The notes: a model not told the origin generated them from the letters alone. Positions 44,958 through 56,053 are shown, numbered from the stretch's first letter. The stretch is DNA of 64,000 nucleotides from Sceloporus undulatus (GCF_019175285.1 NC_056525.1:130893874-130957873), one strand, 5' to 3'. Translations and numbers: made by a program.

Positions 44958-45402
44958 AGTCATAGAATCATTATCATAGAATCATAGAGTTTGGAAGAGA
45001 CCGCAAGGGCCATCCAGTCCTACCCCCTGCCATGCAGGAAATCCAGATCAAAGCATTCCCGACAGATGGCCATCCAGCCTCCGTTTGAAGTACTCCCAAG
45101 GAGGGAGACTCCACTACACTCCTAGGAAGTGTGTTCCACTGTCGAACAACCCTTATCTTCAGAAAATTCCTCCTAATGTTGAGGTGGAATCTCTTTTCCT
45201 GCAGCTTGCATCCATTGCTCCGGGTCCTAGTCTCTTGGAGCCGCAGAAAACAAGCTTGCTCCCTCCTCCATATGACATCCCTTCAAGTATTTAAATAGGG
45301 CTATTCATATCACCTTTAACCCTCTTTTCTCCAGGCTAAACATACCCAGCTTCCCTAAGGCGTTCCTCATAGGGAATGGGTTCCAGACCTTTTATGCCGG
45401 GT
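44958..45402 (-). mobile_element. CR1 LINE 3' end, indel-rich
   Basis: CATAGAATCATTATCATAGA then AGTTTGGAAGAGACCGCAAG opens the antisense tail. TCCACTGTCGAACAACCC, GAGGTGGAATCTCTTTTCC and CTCCAGGCTAAACATACCC are the usual CR1 blocks. Compared with the 30990 copy it has many one-base gains or losses. Confidence 0.9.
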
Positions 45403-45404
45403 TA

Positions 45405-47930
45405 CTAGTAAAACCCACATTGTACACTTTCCTTGTGACTCTATATCCCAGCAATCCCCTCCAAAAGTGAACATGTGTGTTCCACGAACCTTCCTGTTCA
45501 CCACAGTACCTCAAGCTTTAAGCTTTCCCTCGTGGTGCCATTCTCAACTGCACTGACAGTACCTGTATCTGTCTACCTGTAGGGCCTTTGTGAGGATTTC
45601 GCACCATTGTCCTCCGAACCTATAGACAAAACTTAATACACCGTTTTGCACAACTCCCTCACATCCTGGTACTACACACCTATCTATTTCATCAAACCCT
45701 GGGATCATCATTACCCTGGTGCTTGCTCCATATACATTTCATCAGCTGTGTGTTCAGTTAAGAAGTCTCAAATCAAAATGTCTATCTGGCGTTTCCTTGC
45801 AGCCAATGCTAACACTAATCTGAGACTTTCTGGCTTTGCAGTTGGAGAGAATGCCTTGTCAAAATTCTCAAAACACTGCTGAGAGAATCCTCTACCACCA
45901 ACCTGGCCTTATACTTGTGGGTTCCATCTGGCATCTCCTTCCTCTTAAACACCCACTTGCAACCCACAACCTTTCCGTCTCCTGACCTTTCTCCACTTGA
46001 AACACCTCCCTATTCACCAGGATGAGAAACTCACATCCATGGCCTCAAACCATCTCTCCTGTTCTTCCCTGGATAGGTAAGAAGCTCCTGGTAGCTCCGG
46101 CTCATGAGCCACAACAGTACACACTTTGCACATTCTGCACCACAAAAGATCAGGTGGCCTTCTGACTCTCTGAGTCCTCCTGGGGATTATTATCTCTGTA
46201 CACCACTATCATCCTCACTGTCACTACTGTCTGTATCTCTGCATCTGCTGATGGCACTTTCACTAATTTTCTTAGTGATGGTGAGTCGTGTACCTGTGGG
46301 TTCCCTGCAGGTGTTAGGCTGGCCATCTGGCATAACCTCTGGTGTTCTTACCCCTCCAGTTCCAGTACTGACTCCTGTTGTCCAATTCTCGCAAACACCT
46401 CTTGGTTTGTGTGTGATCTTCCTCCACCCAGAGTGTTTTTCCAAATTTGCACTTCTGGACACAGGATGCGGCCATTTTCTCGTAAAACCTGTAACTATTC
46501 CCCTAAAACCCCACAAACATCAGTCTCTGCCACTTGGGTCACCATTCTTCTGAAATGTTGGGGAACCAATACATTGGCATACTGCCCAAACACCCTTAGG
46601 TAGCTGGTTGGGTGTCCTCCCAAATAACATGAAGTAGGGTTTTTGTTTCACAGCAGAATTCCAAACTTGGTTAGTGATGTGGCAGGCAGCAGGATTGCCC
46701 CCCCCAAAGTCTTCTGGGCCCCTGCATCAAGCAGCATGCAATCCTTTATCTGTTAAAACACCCAATCTTTCTTTCTGCAACCGTTTCCTGCGGAGTGGCG
46801 CATTAGTGGTGTTATGGCGGATGCCCTTCTGTTTCATCCAATTGTTCAAGCTTTGGGACAAAAACTCACCACCCCTATTTGTCACCAGAGTACCAACCTT
46901 GTACTCAAATTCCCTTTTCACCATCTCCACCCCAGTTCTTGATGTGGCAGCACCTCATTCTTTTCCCTGGTGTGTAGCATAGGAGTATCTGATGTGCCTA
47001 TCGACAATGCCCATCAGATACGTATCTACTCTTGCCCACAGATTTGGTGAAGGGACTGGCCAGTCAGCATGCACCATTTGGAAGGTTTCTGGGTGGTGCA
47101 TTTGTTTTCTGGCAACAGGAAAAGCATTGATTTATCTTGCTGCACACAGAACAATCCAGATGATTCCTGCAGTTATTCAATTTCAGCCCAGGACAAACAC
47201 TTCCCAGTTTCCCCAAACTAGTGAAACTAGTGTGTTCCAGCACCCTATGAAAATGTGTGCACAATTTGAGTGCAAAGGCACATGTTTACTGTAGCACACT
47301 CTGCATGGTCATCTAAAAATATAATTTATTGTGGCTTAATGCTTTTGCCCAAACCTGGCCCCCTTTAGTAATGACACAGTCATCCCCCTCAAAATGTAGG
47401 GCATACCTGTCTGAGTTGTGAGGAACACTGACCAGACAGTTTTGCAACCGGGGGCACACAACACATTCTCAAAGTCTTTGGCAAACCCCAGGAAAAATAC
47501 ACAGTTCCCATGTCCCTTATTTGGCTTGAACCCCATCAGCCAAACCCACAGAGTCTACATGAGGGCTTCCTGTCCTTCAGCAAAGACTTCCTTTAACTAA
47601 TGATGGGTTGCTCCAATGTCAACAGCCAAATGTATCTGGCTTTAGCCGTGAGATGGGCTTGACTGTCACTGTTCTTCACTGCCAATACAACTCTTCTGTT
47701 CCCAGGAGACCTGTGTTGTTCCTTCTTTCTGGCAGCAGGTGGATTCTTGCAGTTCTTCTTGAGATGACCTGGCTGTCCGCACATTGTAGCCTCCTCCGAC
47801 TTTGCAAACAAGTGCACTCTCGGCTTGTTGAACTGTCTGATGGTGTGTTTGCTGACCTTGTGTTTGGCATGTTGCTGTCTTTGAATGCCTTTCTCAATGC
47901 CGTCTCTGGATTCCGAATATTTGGTGGAGC
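45405..47930 (-). mobile_element. Ty1/copia-type LTR retrotransposon fossil (copy 1)
   Basis: Minus-strand pieces appear in copia order: a gag CCHC-type zinc knuckle near 47780, a protease region near 47610, the integrase zinc-binding segment and catalytic core (about 47260-46730), and an RT N-terminal region (about 46080-45500). Integrase before RT distinguishes copia from gypsy. No LTRs were recognised. It is broken by many changes in every part. The part from 46211 recurs at 60896. Confidence 0.78.
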
Positions 47931-48071
47931 AAGCTTGTTTTCTTCCTGCCCAAAGACTAGGTCCCAGAGCCATGCATGCTGCAAACTACAGGAAAAGAGA
48001 TTGGACAACAACATTAGGGGCATGGACTGGATGGCCCTTGTTGTCTCTTCCAAACTCTATGGTTTTATGAA
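47931..48071 (+). mobile_element. CR1 fragment at the copia edge
   Basis: GAGCAAGCTTGTTTTCTTCC, CTACAGGAAAAGAGATTGGA, AACATTAGGGGCATGGACTG and GATGGCCCTTGTTGTCTCTT are CR1 3' words with an internal gap. It also occurs in the duplicate at 62594. Confidence 0.78.
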
Positions 48072-48589
48072 ACATTCTTCTAGTAACATAACCTCCTTGC
48101 ATGCTGCCTTCGTAGCTTCTGTTTGAAAAAATATTTATTGCATTCTCCTTACCCTCCTTAGATAGACAGGAACTTCCCTCTATCTATCTCATTCTACTGT
48201 ATCTATACTATGACTCCTGTCACTCAATCCTGGAGGCTGTTTAACAGACTCTCTCTCAAGATTCTATACAGTTTCTCTCAGTCTCTGATGCAGTAACAGT
48301 CTCCTTGAGTGAGGTTAACAGTCTCTTCCTATCTATTAAACACCCGTTAGAATAAGGATTATTAGTTTGTTGTGTATTTATTATTTATTAAAGTTATTAT
48401 TATTTGTTTTTAAACTACAAAACTGTATGTTTGTTATTTTTGGAGAAGTCTTTATCTTTAGGAAGACAGATTTAAAATAATAGTTTGACCCACACTTTGT
48501 TGTTCTTGCTGTGAAAAGCTGAACTCTAACTAGTTTGACTTTCATACCTGCATATTTTTGTTCCTTTTAAAAGGGTTAGCACCCTGGGA
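48072..48589. other. Unassigned part of the duplicated block
   Basis: Contains CAGACTCTCTCTCAAG, TTTATTATTTATTAAAG and AT-rich text shared with 62746-63260. No coding or terminal-repeat signature was recognised. Confidence 0.4.
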
Positions 48590-49347
48590 AATTTAAACTG
48601 CACCCCATTTTTAAAGGATTTTGGACTCCATATCTCAAACTATACTATGGAAAAAAATGGAGGCATCCTCGCATCGATAGAAGTACTCCATTTAATAAGA
48701 ATGCTGCATGAGGAAGTTCTCTTAAAGTTAGATGCACTCCCTAGGGCTACCTTACTAGGGTAATAAAAACAGAGAAGGAGTAAAGCAAGGTTGCATATTG
48801 GCACACCACTTTGTTAATTTTTACATCAATTTATGGTGAGCCACCTCCACAACACCAATTTTATCCTCTCAAATAGCTGAAGAAACATTACTGTGCTATT
48901 TATGCAGATGATGTGCTTATTCTTTCAAGAAACACCATTGACTTCAAAAGTAATAGTGCGTGTCTCTTTTTTGCAAAGGAGATACCACTGCTAGCTATCA
49001 AAAATCTAAAAGGATGCCATTTGCCAGAAGCCTAGAGGACATTTTGGATAATAGATGTCCCTAGGATAAAAAAAGATCTCCTGCTTCAAATCCTGAGTGT
49101 AGTTTTCTATGCTTCAGGAAGTGCATAGGATTATTTTGCTAGCAGTTCTCAGAGATGGTCAATACCTCTTCTACAGAGATCTACAAATCTGATCTTATTC
49201 TGCCAATACTCCATAAATGTACTGGTTCAGGTTTTCCTGTTATATCAATCCTACCAAAACATACTTGCTCAGCCGCAGTAATAATGAGATGGCAGTGATT
49301 GCCCAGGATTAGTACAATAATGAAGTTTACAACAGTACCATACATGT
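48590..49347 (+). mobile_element. LINE reverse transcriptase remnant
   Basis: GAGTAAAGCAAGGTTGCATA encodes VKQGCIL, followed by FYIN. TATTTATGCAGATGATGTGC carries a one-base-shifted YADDVLILS, the RT catalytic box. AATGCTGCATGAGG upstream corresponds to a LLxMLHEE RT segment. The LINE clade is not settled (L2/Rex1-like wording). Stops and indels are frequent. Confidence 0.7.
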
Positions 49348-49895
49348 ATATATAGTGCAATAAATGATCTAGGTTAATAGGATCCCCCTCTGTTACCTAA
49401 TGTGTATCTGGAATTGCCTTCCTTTTATTACTGTATTCACTATGTATTTTATGTTGTTTTACTTCTCTATGATCTTTTAAAAGTTTAATGTTTGACCTGT
49501 ATTTAACTAGTTTTTATATATGGTCTGTGACTGCCAATAAAATATTTACAGTAGTTTGCAGGCCCAAAAAGGTGTGTTGTCTTCCTGGGTTATAAATCCA
49601 TGATGTAACAGAGAGAGCCTGTTTGACAAAACCTGTCAAGCTCACTGACCTTACCCTTCCTTTTGGTTCATGTGGGAACCAATGACACTGCAAGGCATAG
49701 CCTGTCAAATCCAGCCGGATTCCAAAGTTCAGAAACACAGGCTCAGTAGTTAAAAACACAGGAATATTTTTAAAAAACTATAGATCCAGTCTGGAGAGTT
49801 TCACTGTCAGGAACTGACCAGGGAATGTTACAACTACACACATTAAATTACCACATAATTCTGTACCAAAATTGGAGTATTTACATTATAACTAT

Positions 49896-50075
49896 ACGGT
49901 GCCTCAGAGAGTGCCTCAGAGATTGCTGGAGTCTCTTTCTTTGGAGGTTTTTAAACAGGGGATAACAATCTGTTGGGGATGCTTTGATTGTGTATTCCTG
50001 CATGGCAGGGAGTTGGACTGGATGACCTTTTGTCTCCTCTAACTCTGCGTCGATTCTATTCTGTGATCTATACAC
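49896..50075 (+). mobile_element. CR1 extreme 3' end
   Basis: GAGTCTCTTTCTTTGGAGGT through GATTGTGTATTCCTGCATGG to GATTCTATTCTGTG. Worn copy of the final 180 bp of CR1. Confidence 0.85.
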
Positions 50076-50208
50076 CCATTCCTTCTGAGCTTCTGGGGAA
50101 ATGTTTCCATTGAATAGATACAGTACTCGAGTTTCCTTTTAAACTATTTGGAGTCCAATTTCCCCCCCTTCAATGGTGTTCACTATACACAGAATAGGTG
50201 GGAGAGTT

Positions 50209-50465
50209 TTACCAAAACATGCACCTCATTATTCTCTGCTGCCAGTTTGAGTAAACTAAAATGGGAAATTGGGCATAAATGTACTGTAAGTCTTGCAGCT
50301 CCAATACTGCCATTTCTTTGTTCACCAAACATTTAACAACAAAGGGACAACACCACCTCAGTGTTAAATTTTTCAAAATTTGAATACTTTTCAAAAATTT
50401 AGTAGGGAGCATATATGAATCTCCCACTTTAAATTCCAAATTAGTACCACACATGTTTCTTGCAC
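50209..50465 (-). mobile_element. Ty3/gypsy-like pol remnant (integrase C-terminal part), fossil
   Basis: The minus-strand frame resembles the GPY/F-like C-terminal segment of gypsy-type integrases (a FKVGD-like start, then a PFVVK-like and VLEL-like pattern). It is short and isolated, with no LTR or other domain near it. It is a broken fragment; age not determined. Confidence 0.55.
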
Positions 50466-50489
50466 ATTTCTTCACCAGCTGCCTCTCTT

Positions 50490-51395
50490 TATCTTGGAAT
50501 GAAGTGACTGATGGGATGCCACAGGGTTCTATTCAACATTTCTATCACTGACTTGGATGGGGAACAGAGGGGTAGCTAATACCCCAGAGGATAGAATTTT
50601 AAATGACCTTAATAGATTGAGAGAGCTGGGCCAAAACTAAAAAAATGAATTTCACACAGAGAAATGTAAGGCACTTAGGCCACAAAATAATGAAATCCAC
50701 ATTTATAGGTTGTTTGACACCCAGCTTGAGAACAGTATATGCAAATGGATCATGAGTCGATAGTGTGACTGCAGCAGCTTAAAAAGCCTATATGATCCTT
50801 GGCTCATCAATAGGAATGTACTGTCTAGATCAAGAGAAATAATAGTATCATTCTATTCTTCTTTGTTGAGACCTCACTTACAAAATTGTGTCCAGTTCTG
50901 GGGACACAATTCAAGAGGGTTGACAAGCTGAGTATGTCCAGAGGAGGGTGACAAAAATGGTTAAAAGGTCTGGAAAACATGCCCTATGAAGAGTGGGTTA
51001 GGAACCTGGGTATGTTTAGCCTGAAAAAAGAGAAGGTGACATAATAGCTATGTTTAAATATTTGAATGGATTTCATATTGAAGTTGGAGCATGCTTGTTT
51101 TCTGCTGTTCCAGAGGCTAGGACATGGAGCAATGGATTCAAACTATAGGTAAAGAGATTCCACCCTATAGGTAAACTATAGATAAAGAGATTCCATTAAG
51201 AAAAACTTCCTGACGGTAGAGCTATCACAGTGGTACACTGTCTCAGAGTGCTGTGGAGTGTCCTTTTTGGAGGTTTTCAACAGAGGCTGGATGGCACCCA
51301 AAGCACAACATCTGTCTGGGGATGCTTTGTGTATTCCTGCGTGATAGGAGTTGGATGGATGGCCTTGTGGTTCTCTCCAACTCTATGATTCTATG
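50490..51395 (+). mobile_element. CR1 LINE 3' half, heavily worn
   Basis: Follows the 18495 copy from TCTTGGAATGAAGTGACTG (SWxEVTxG) through TGTCTAGATCAAGAGAAATA, GTGTCCAGTTCTGGGG and TTAGCCTGAAAAAAGAGAAG to the 3' tail CTCCAACTCTATGATTCTA. Numerous indels, including loss of the FADD region, and a small internal duplication near 51145-51195. Confidence 0.88.
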
Positions 51396-51464
51396 AAATG
51401 GCTTTCTATGTTGGATTAGTTTCTTCCCAGCTGCTTTCATGCCATGTTATGGGGCAGAGCCTAG

Positions 51465-51649
51465 CAGTGATGGTGAACCTTTTTGAGGCCGAGTGCCAAA
51501 CTGCCACACAAACCCACTTATTAATTGCAAAGTGCCATGTTCCACTGGCTTTCTAGTAAAAAACTCTGTGCTGAGGCGACGGGCATGTGCCCACAGAGAG
51601 GGCTCTGAGTGCCACCTCTCGCACGCGTGCCATAGGTTCGCCATCACTG
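51465..51649. mobile_element. hAT MITE (CAGTGATGG type), copy 2
   Basis: CAGTGATGGTGAACCTTTTT to GTTCGCCATCACTG. Body words (CCCACTTATTAATTGCAAAG, CCACAGAGAGGGCTCTGAGT) match the 9832 copy closely. The flanks GAGCCTAG and GCTCTAGG are an imperfect 8-bp duplication. Confidence 0.88.
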
Positions 51650-52183
51650 GCTCTAGGCACTGAACTGGGGATTCTGAAAGTGCAGTGATCAACTTTGGCT
51701 ATGTCTTCTTGTTTTGTCTAACCTTAATGCCCCCAGCCATTTTTTTCAAGGACAAGAGAAATAACTGTTTTCAAAAATTGTGTTTCCATGTTTATTAGTT
51801 ATCCTTCTTTAAGTAATATTATGCCTTGCTTGAATTCACATGAGTGCAAATTCTAACTGCCACATAATGACTGCCAACTCCTAACAGCTACAGAATGCAA
51901 AATTGATTAAGAAATTCGTCCATTTTCTTTTGAACAATTGTTTTGACAAGACAGCCTGCACCTCTTCATCCTGATAATAGAAGTTTTCTCTAAGGCGTCA
52001 GGAAAATTAGTATGAAAACACACGGATCCGCAGGTGGAACCTTGGAGAGAAGATTCCTAATGTGTCAAAGTTATCACTTCAGAAAACCTTCTTTGGTTGT
52101 TATCCCCCCCCCCCCTTTTTTTTTTTTTTTTTTTGGTAATTGTTGTACCCTCTCGTGAGGGCATCTGTCCTGCTTATACGCAG
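51650..52183. other. End of intron 3
   Basis: Unassigned, apart from a C12-T20 homopolymer pair at about 52104-52135 shortly before the exon 4 acceptor. Confidence 0.5.
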
Positions 52184-52252
52184 ATCTCTTTTGCAGAAGA
52201 AGAGTGGGACTGGGATGAGAGCAACTATAGGTGTGCCCGACCCAATCTACAG
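52184..52252 (+). CDS. NOS1AP: NOS1AP-family adaptor, coding exon 4 (PTB domain), frame broken
   Basis: The acceptor CTTATACGCAG precedes the exon; an alternative AG lies at 52196. Donor GTGAGC follows at 52253. One frame shows EEEWDWDES, matching the family KKEWTWDES. The end GAC CCA ATC TAC AG, in another frame, gives DPIY plus a split Arg, matching MQDPIYR. The segment between (family KMLVMQ) is two bases short of expectation, and the 5' part (family KLLLLQKK) also looks shortened. The order and exact splice position support a true exon. It ends in phase 2, as the family does. Confidence 0.7.
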
Positions 52253-53087
52253 GTGAGCAGAGAAGGAGTGGCACTGTTGACAGAGTTGGCCTTTGGTAGG
52301 AAGCAGAGTTAAACATTAGCAGATTGTATAATACTCATAGTTTTGATGAACCAGAGATGAGGCTTTTGAAAAGTGATCAAAGGGAGAGGGGATGAAAAGG
52401 GAGAATTTCAATCATAGGTCTATCTACACTGCAGAAATAATGCTTGATTCAACTTGGACTGGATAGAGATTCTGGATGGGCTAAAGTCCTTCACATGTTC
52501 TGTAATCAGTGATTACATGTACTGAATACATCACTGACCATGCCAAGACATTTTAGCTGGTGCTTGGTGGTATATAGTCCCGGTTTAAAGATGAGGTATG
52601 ATATTCATTTACAAATTAAAGGCTGGGAGAAAGGCATTGTATTATTTTGGCCTAAAAAAAGTAACCAAGAGAGATGCAGATTCATTGGAGAAGGAAGGCT
52701 ACACAGTCTAAAGAGACCCAACTAATTTTCAAAGAATCAGTAGATAAATGGCAAACAGACTCTTTGTTGAAAGGGAAGAGTGTTCTCATAATTTTGCACG
52801 TGCCGGAGCTTGCAACAGAAGGGGACTGATTCTTTAAAAAAACACAGCATAGTATAAGCATGAGGAAAGTGACTGTATTGCTTGCGACATTCACAAGGGC
52901 CAGTTGGAGGCCATGATACTTGATCATTAACATGGATGTCTATGTATACATTTATTTTTGAGCTTATCAGATGCTGGGAGCTATAATATTCCTCCCATAA
53001 AGTACAGCCTTGAGGGACCTGGACTGTTTCTGGGGCATTAAAGTAGAGCATTTGTGTGACAAAAATAGCAATGTAGACCCCATACAC
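52253..53087. other. Intron 4, mostly unassigned
   Basis: 52420-52460 (CTATCTACACTGCAGAAATA) is the left end of a family B MITE without a partner. Otherwise no element recognised. Confidence 0.5.
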
Positions 53088-53216
53088 CTCGTTCTATGGG
53101 AATCGGACTTCTATAGGATGCAAAGGCACCTTCATAAGTCACCTTAAATGACTCTTAAGGTGACTTATGAATGTGCCTTTGCACTTCCTATAGAAGTCCG
53201 ATTCCCATAGAACGAG
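53088..53216. repeat. 129-bp hairpin with arms of about 62 bp
   Basis: CTCGTTCTATGGGAATCGGA at the left is exactly complementary to TCCGATTCCCATAGAACGAG at the right. The arms continue through ACTTCTATAGGA, GCAAAGGCAC and TTCATAAGTCACCTTAA with only one substitution and a 2-base gap. The loop is about six bases. It is either a young foldback MITE or a foldback sequencing artefact. No target duplication was found. Confidence 0.9.
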
Positions 53217-53713
53217 TGGATATCACGTTTGGCTTATGTCCTAACATTCAAACCTCCTCACCCTCAAAATTACAATTCAAAAAGTAGGAAATTCCTTGGA
53301 CATGCCTGTTTTCCTCTTGACCAGAGATAGGCAACTCTTGGAGGTTACGAGGCTTTTTGTCCTCCGCAGAGGTATGGGAGGGGGCAAAAATTGGAAGAAA
53401 ATTGTTGGGGGGAATTCGTCTCCAAATATTATCCTCTAAGTTTCTTAGGGTGCATAGGTGCAATTTCACCATGTTCTTCCCCAGATCTTTTAGCCCCAGA
53501 CTGGCTTACTTTCTGCTAAGCGATGGAGGGAAGGTAACCTAAAACACTTCTGAGGGTGTTAAAAACCCCATGCCCCCTAATGTAGGGGGCAGAGAGTAAT
53601 TTTTTTTAATTACAAAAAATTGAGTTGTAGGGGGTCACTGTGAGCCAATTGGTTTAGACAATGGCAAACTATGTTTCCCACAACATACACATACAGTTGT
53701 GCTGTTCCTGCAG
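53217..53713. other. Rest of intron 4
   Basis: Unassigned; ends with the exon 5 acceptor GCTGTTCCTGCAG. Confidence 0.45.
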
Positions 53714-53819
53714 GATATTTATGTGTCCCCGATTCCCAGGACCTGAAGATCTTCCGTTACATTGCCAGAGATGGCTCCAGCAATATTCTTCGCTGCAATG
53801 TCTTCAAGCTAAAAAGAAG
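53714..53819 (+). CDS. NOS1AP: NOS1AP-family adaptor, coding exon 5 (end of PTB domain), frame broken
   Basis: Bounded by CTGTTCCTGCAG and GTAAGC. The middle reads [15 protein letters not shown] then [11 protein letters not shown], nearly identical to the human [25 protein letters not shown] as I recall it; this is the PTB strand-and-helix segment near the peptide groove. The 5' part (family IFYVSHDSQ) is two bases short, and near the 3' end (family KSKKK) one base is missing (AAGCTAAAAAGAAG), so the frame breaks on both sides of a well-kept core. The high protein conservation with only indel damage points to sequence error more than to long decay. Confidence 0.85.
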
Positions 53820-55355
53820 GTAAGCATGCAAGCTGACATGGCTGAACAAGGTACAACCCTGAAAGCTCTTATGTCTGTATAGTACACTGAGTATCCCCCT
53901 TGTATCTGTGAGGTTTGCTTTTCTATGTTTCAAGTCAAAGGGGGACTTGAAATCTACCTAGTTGAAAACCAGGACTGGCTTGCGGAAATACAGTTACTTC
54001 CCTCAAACATAGTGGGAGAAACGCATAGTGGAGAAACAAGGAGACCATAAAAGTTGTAAAACAGCATGAATATGCTCTGAAAACCTGGGCCTATACAACA
54101 GATTGAGGACTGCAATTTGTATCACCTGAAGCTTCAAAGTGCTTTTAAGAGGTTGGTACAATGCAGTAATATAATGTGGATGTGACCAAGTCAAGAATGA
54201 CAATGTCTGAAGCATATGGTGGGGAGAACACCCTCCCCTATCTCAAGAAAGAGAGAGTTTCTGGCTATGGAAAAATGGCCTTTTCCCAGGCTACCTGCAT
54301 TCCTTCCCTTGAGATAATCAGAAATCCATTAAAAATGCATAAAACCCACCTTTCCAACTCCCTGGCTAGGTATGCCATCAATCGACTCCTATTATTAAAT
54401 ATTAAAGAACCAAGCAGAAATAAATTCAGAATATGCCAGTAACTCTTAAATAAAATCAATCAATAAATAAACTAATTAATTTAACCAAACTTTATTACCT
54501 AACCGTAACTCACAAAAATGTCTTTTCAGGAGAAGGGTCTCTGAGCATAGCTGTGTAGTTTCTTGGCTATCTAGGTGAAGAAAAAAGTCTTATCTTTATG
54601 CGGGGACAGCTAACAAGAGGAAACTGAAACCAACCAATCATCCAGGTTATTTCTGCAATCTGAGTCAGCCTGGAATGTGCACAGGACATACAGTTTTCTG
54701 TGCACATTCTAGCTGATTGACTCTTGGGTATATTTCCAGGAAGTAGGGGATTGGATTTGTTTTAAATACCCGTTAGCTGGTACTGATTGTATCAAATGAT
54801 TCTGGCCAGACCAGCAAAGGGCTTCTTCTAGACATCCTCTTTATCTTGCTTCTCTATTTTGGAATACCAAAAGCTGCCACTAAGATAAAGTTGGATCTAT
54901 AGTAGCCAGGAAACAGAATTGCATTCCTAGGAAAGAAAGCCAATCACCTATTGAGACTATTCCAGTGGTTCAGTGATTCTGCTGAATATTGACTAATGAA
55001 ATGTGAATCTTTCTGGTATTAATATTTGCCTTGCAAGGAAGCCATTTCAGAGCCAACATGCCATGAAGAGCATCAGAGACTGTAGAAAGCAAGTGCTTCC
55101 AAGGAGTATGGGAAGGGATGGCAACTTGGGTTCATGTGCACCATACAGATTTTCTGAGATAACAGGTCCATGCACACCTTATCAGTGACTTCTGTACCAC
55201 TCCTGTTTGGACTTAAATCCCTGATATTCTATGTAGCGTACAGCATGTACACTTGAACATGTTGCAGGCATGAGGCTCTGTCTCACAAGAGTCCGGTTCT
55301 CTGTACAGTGGGAGTTATGCACTTTTGTCTCTCTCATTCTCTCTCTTTTCTGTAG
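53820..55355. other. Intron 5
   Basis: No recognised exon or transposon. An AT-rich TCAATCAATAAATAAAC patch lies near 54455. The exon 6 polypyrimidine tract (CTCTCATTCTCTCTCTTTTC) ends the intron. Confidence 0.45.
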
Positions 55356-55497
55356 AGCCAGGCCATGCGCATTGTCCGAACTGTGGGGCAAGCATTTGAG
55401 GTCTGTCACAAGCTGAGCCTGCAGCACACTCAGCAGAATGCTGATGGACAAGAGGACAACCAAAGTGAGAAGGACAGTGAGGACTTGGAGGCATCAG
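55356..55497 (+). CDS. NOS1AP: NOS1AP-family adaptor, coding exon 6 (end of PTB helix, acidic linker)
   Basis: From TTTTCTGTAG to CAG|GTATAT, 142 nt, phase 0 in and phase 1 out. It reads [20 protein letters not shown], the C-terminal PTB helix with the conserved aromatic, then [14 protein letters not shown], and an acidic, less conserved [13 protein letters not shown]. The first 34 residues match human NOS1AP, as I recall it, completely; the tail differs strongly (human GESERNSNSSGDPG…). The frame is fully open. Confidence 0.96.
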
Positions 55498-55892
55498 GTA
55501 TATAGAAAAGATGGACAGGTCTGGAGCGGTGGTTTCTGTTGCATTAATAGGTTAGTCTTGCTAAGATTTTGAAGAAAGCATTGATTGACATAATAATAAT
55601 AAATAAATAAAATTTTAATTTATATCCTGCTTTTTGTTACCACAATCAAAGCGGTGTATAACATGAAAGAGGGGCTTGGGAAACTGCTGACTCCATCCAT
55701 GTGCTAATAATGGCAGCCTGTAGAAAGCTGAAAAATGCTCCCATTCATCTGACACAGCTTGTGTGCCGAACCACCACTTCCTCCTCTCTTCACATACTGG
55801 CCATACTGAGATACTACTATCCTGCTTAATACATAAGACGTGAGAGACTGCCTTGGTTTTCTCCATCAACAAGAGTTCTTAATCTCTCACAG

Positions 55893-56053
55893 CTCATGGC
55901 CCACCCGTAGCTGAGCCTGTCAGCACTGCTGAGGAAACAGACATTGATGCTGTGGACATTGGACTTCCAGGGAACAACCACTTGGAGTTCAACAGGGGGG
56001 TGACGGATCTTGATGCTGTTGATACAGAGTCCCCTGGACTGCTTTCCACCAAG
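55893..56053 (+). CDS. NOS1AP: NOS1AP-family adaptor, coding exon 7 (linker)
   Basis: From TCTCTCACAG to AAG|GTACTT, 161 nt, phase 1 in and 0 out; the split codon with exon 6 gives Ala. It reads AHGPPVAEPVSTAEETDIDA, VDIGLPGNNHLEFNRGVTDL and DAVDTESPGLLSTK. The blocks AEETDIDAV, LPGN, LEF and RGVTDLDAV are the diagnostic linker of NOS1AP. Between them the sequence is looser than in a close orthologue. Confidence 0.95.

Larger units (their letters stand above)
46211..49347. repeat. Direct duplication, copy 1 (partner 60896-64000)
   Basis: From CCTCACTGTC near 46213 to TTAGTACAATAATGAAG near 49330, the sequence recurs in the same order and orientation 14.7 kb downstream. The block covers part of the copia fossil, a CR1 scrap and a LINE RT piece, so it is one composite duplication and not repeated insertion. 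The two copies differ mostly by one- or two-base indels. The partner runs into the window end. Confidence 0.93.

Noticed and set aside
48072-48590. LTR of the copia fossil
   Set aside because: AT-rich and with a possible polyA-like word, but no partner repeat on the other side and no clear TG…CA borders.
52097-52312. 71-aa frame with WDWDES as an independent gene
   Set aside because: It is exon 4 read together with flanking intron; splice sites on both sides fit NOS1AP.
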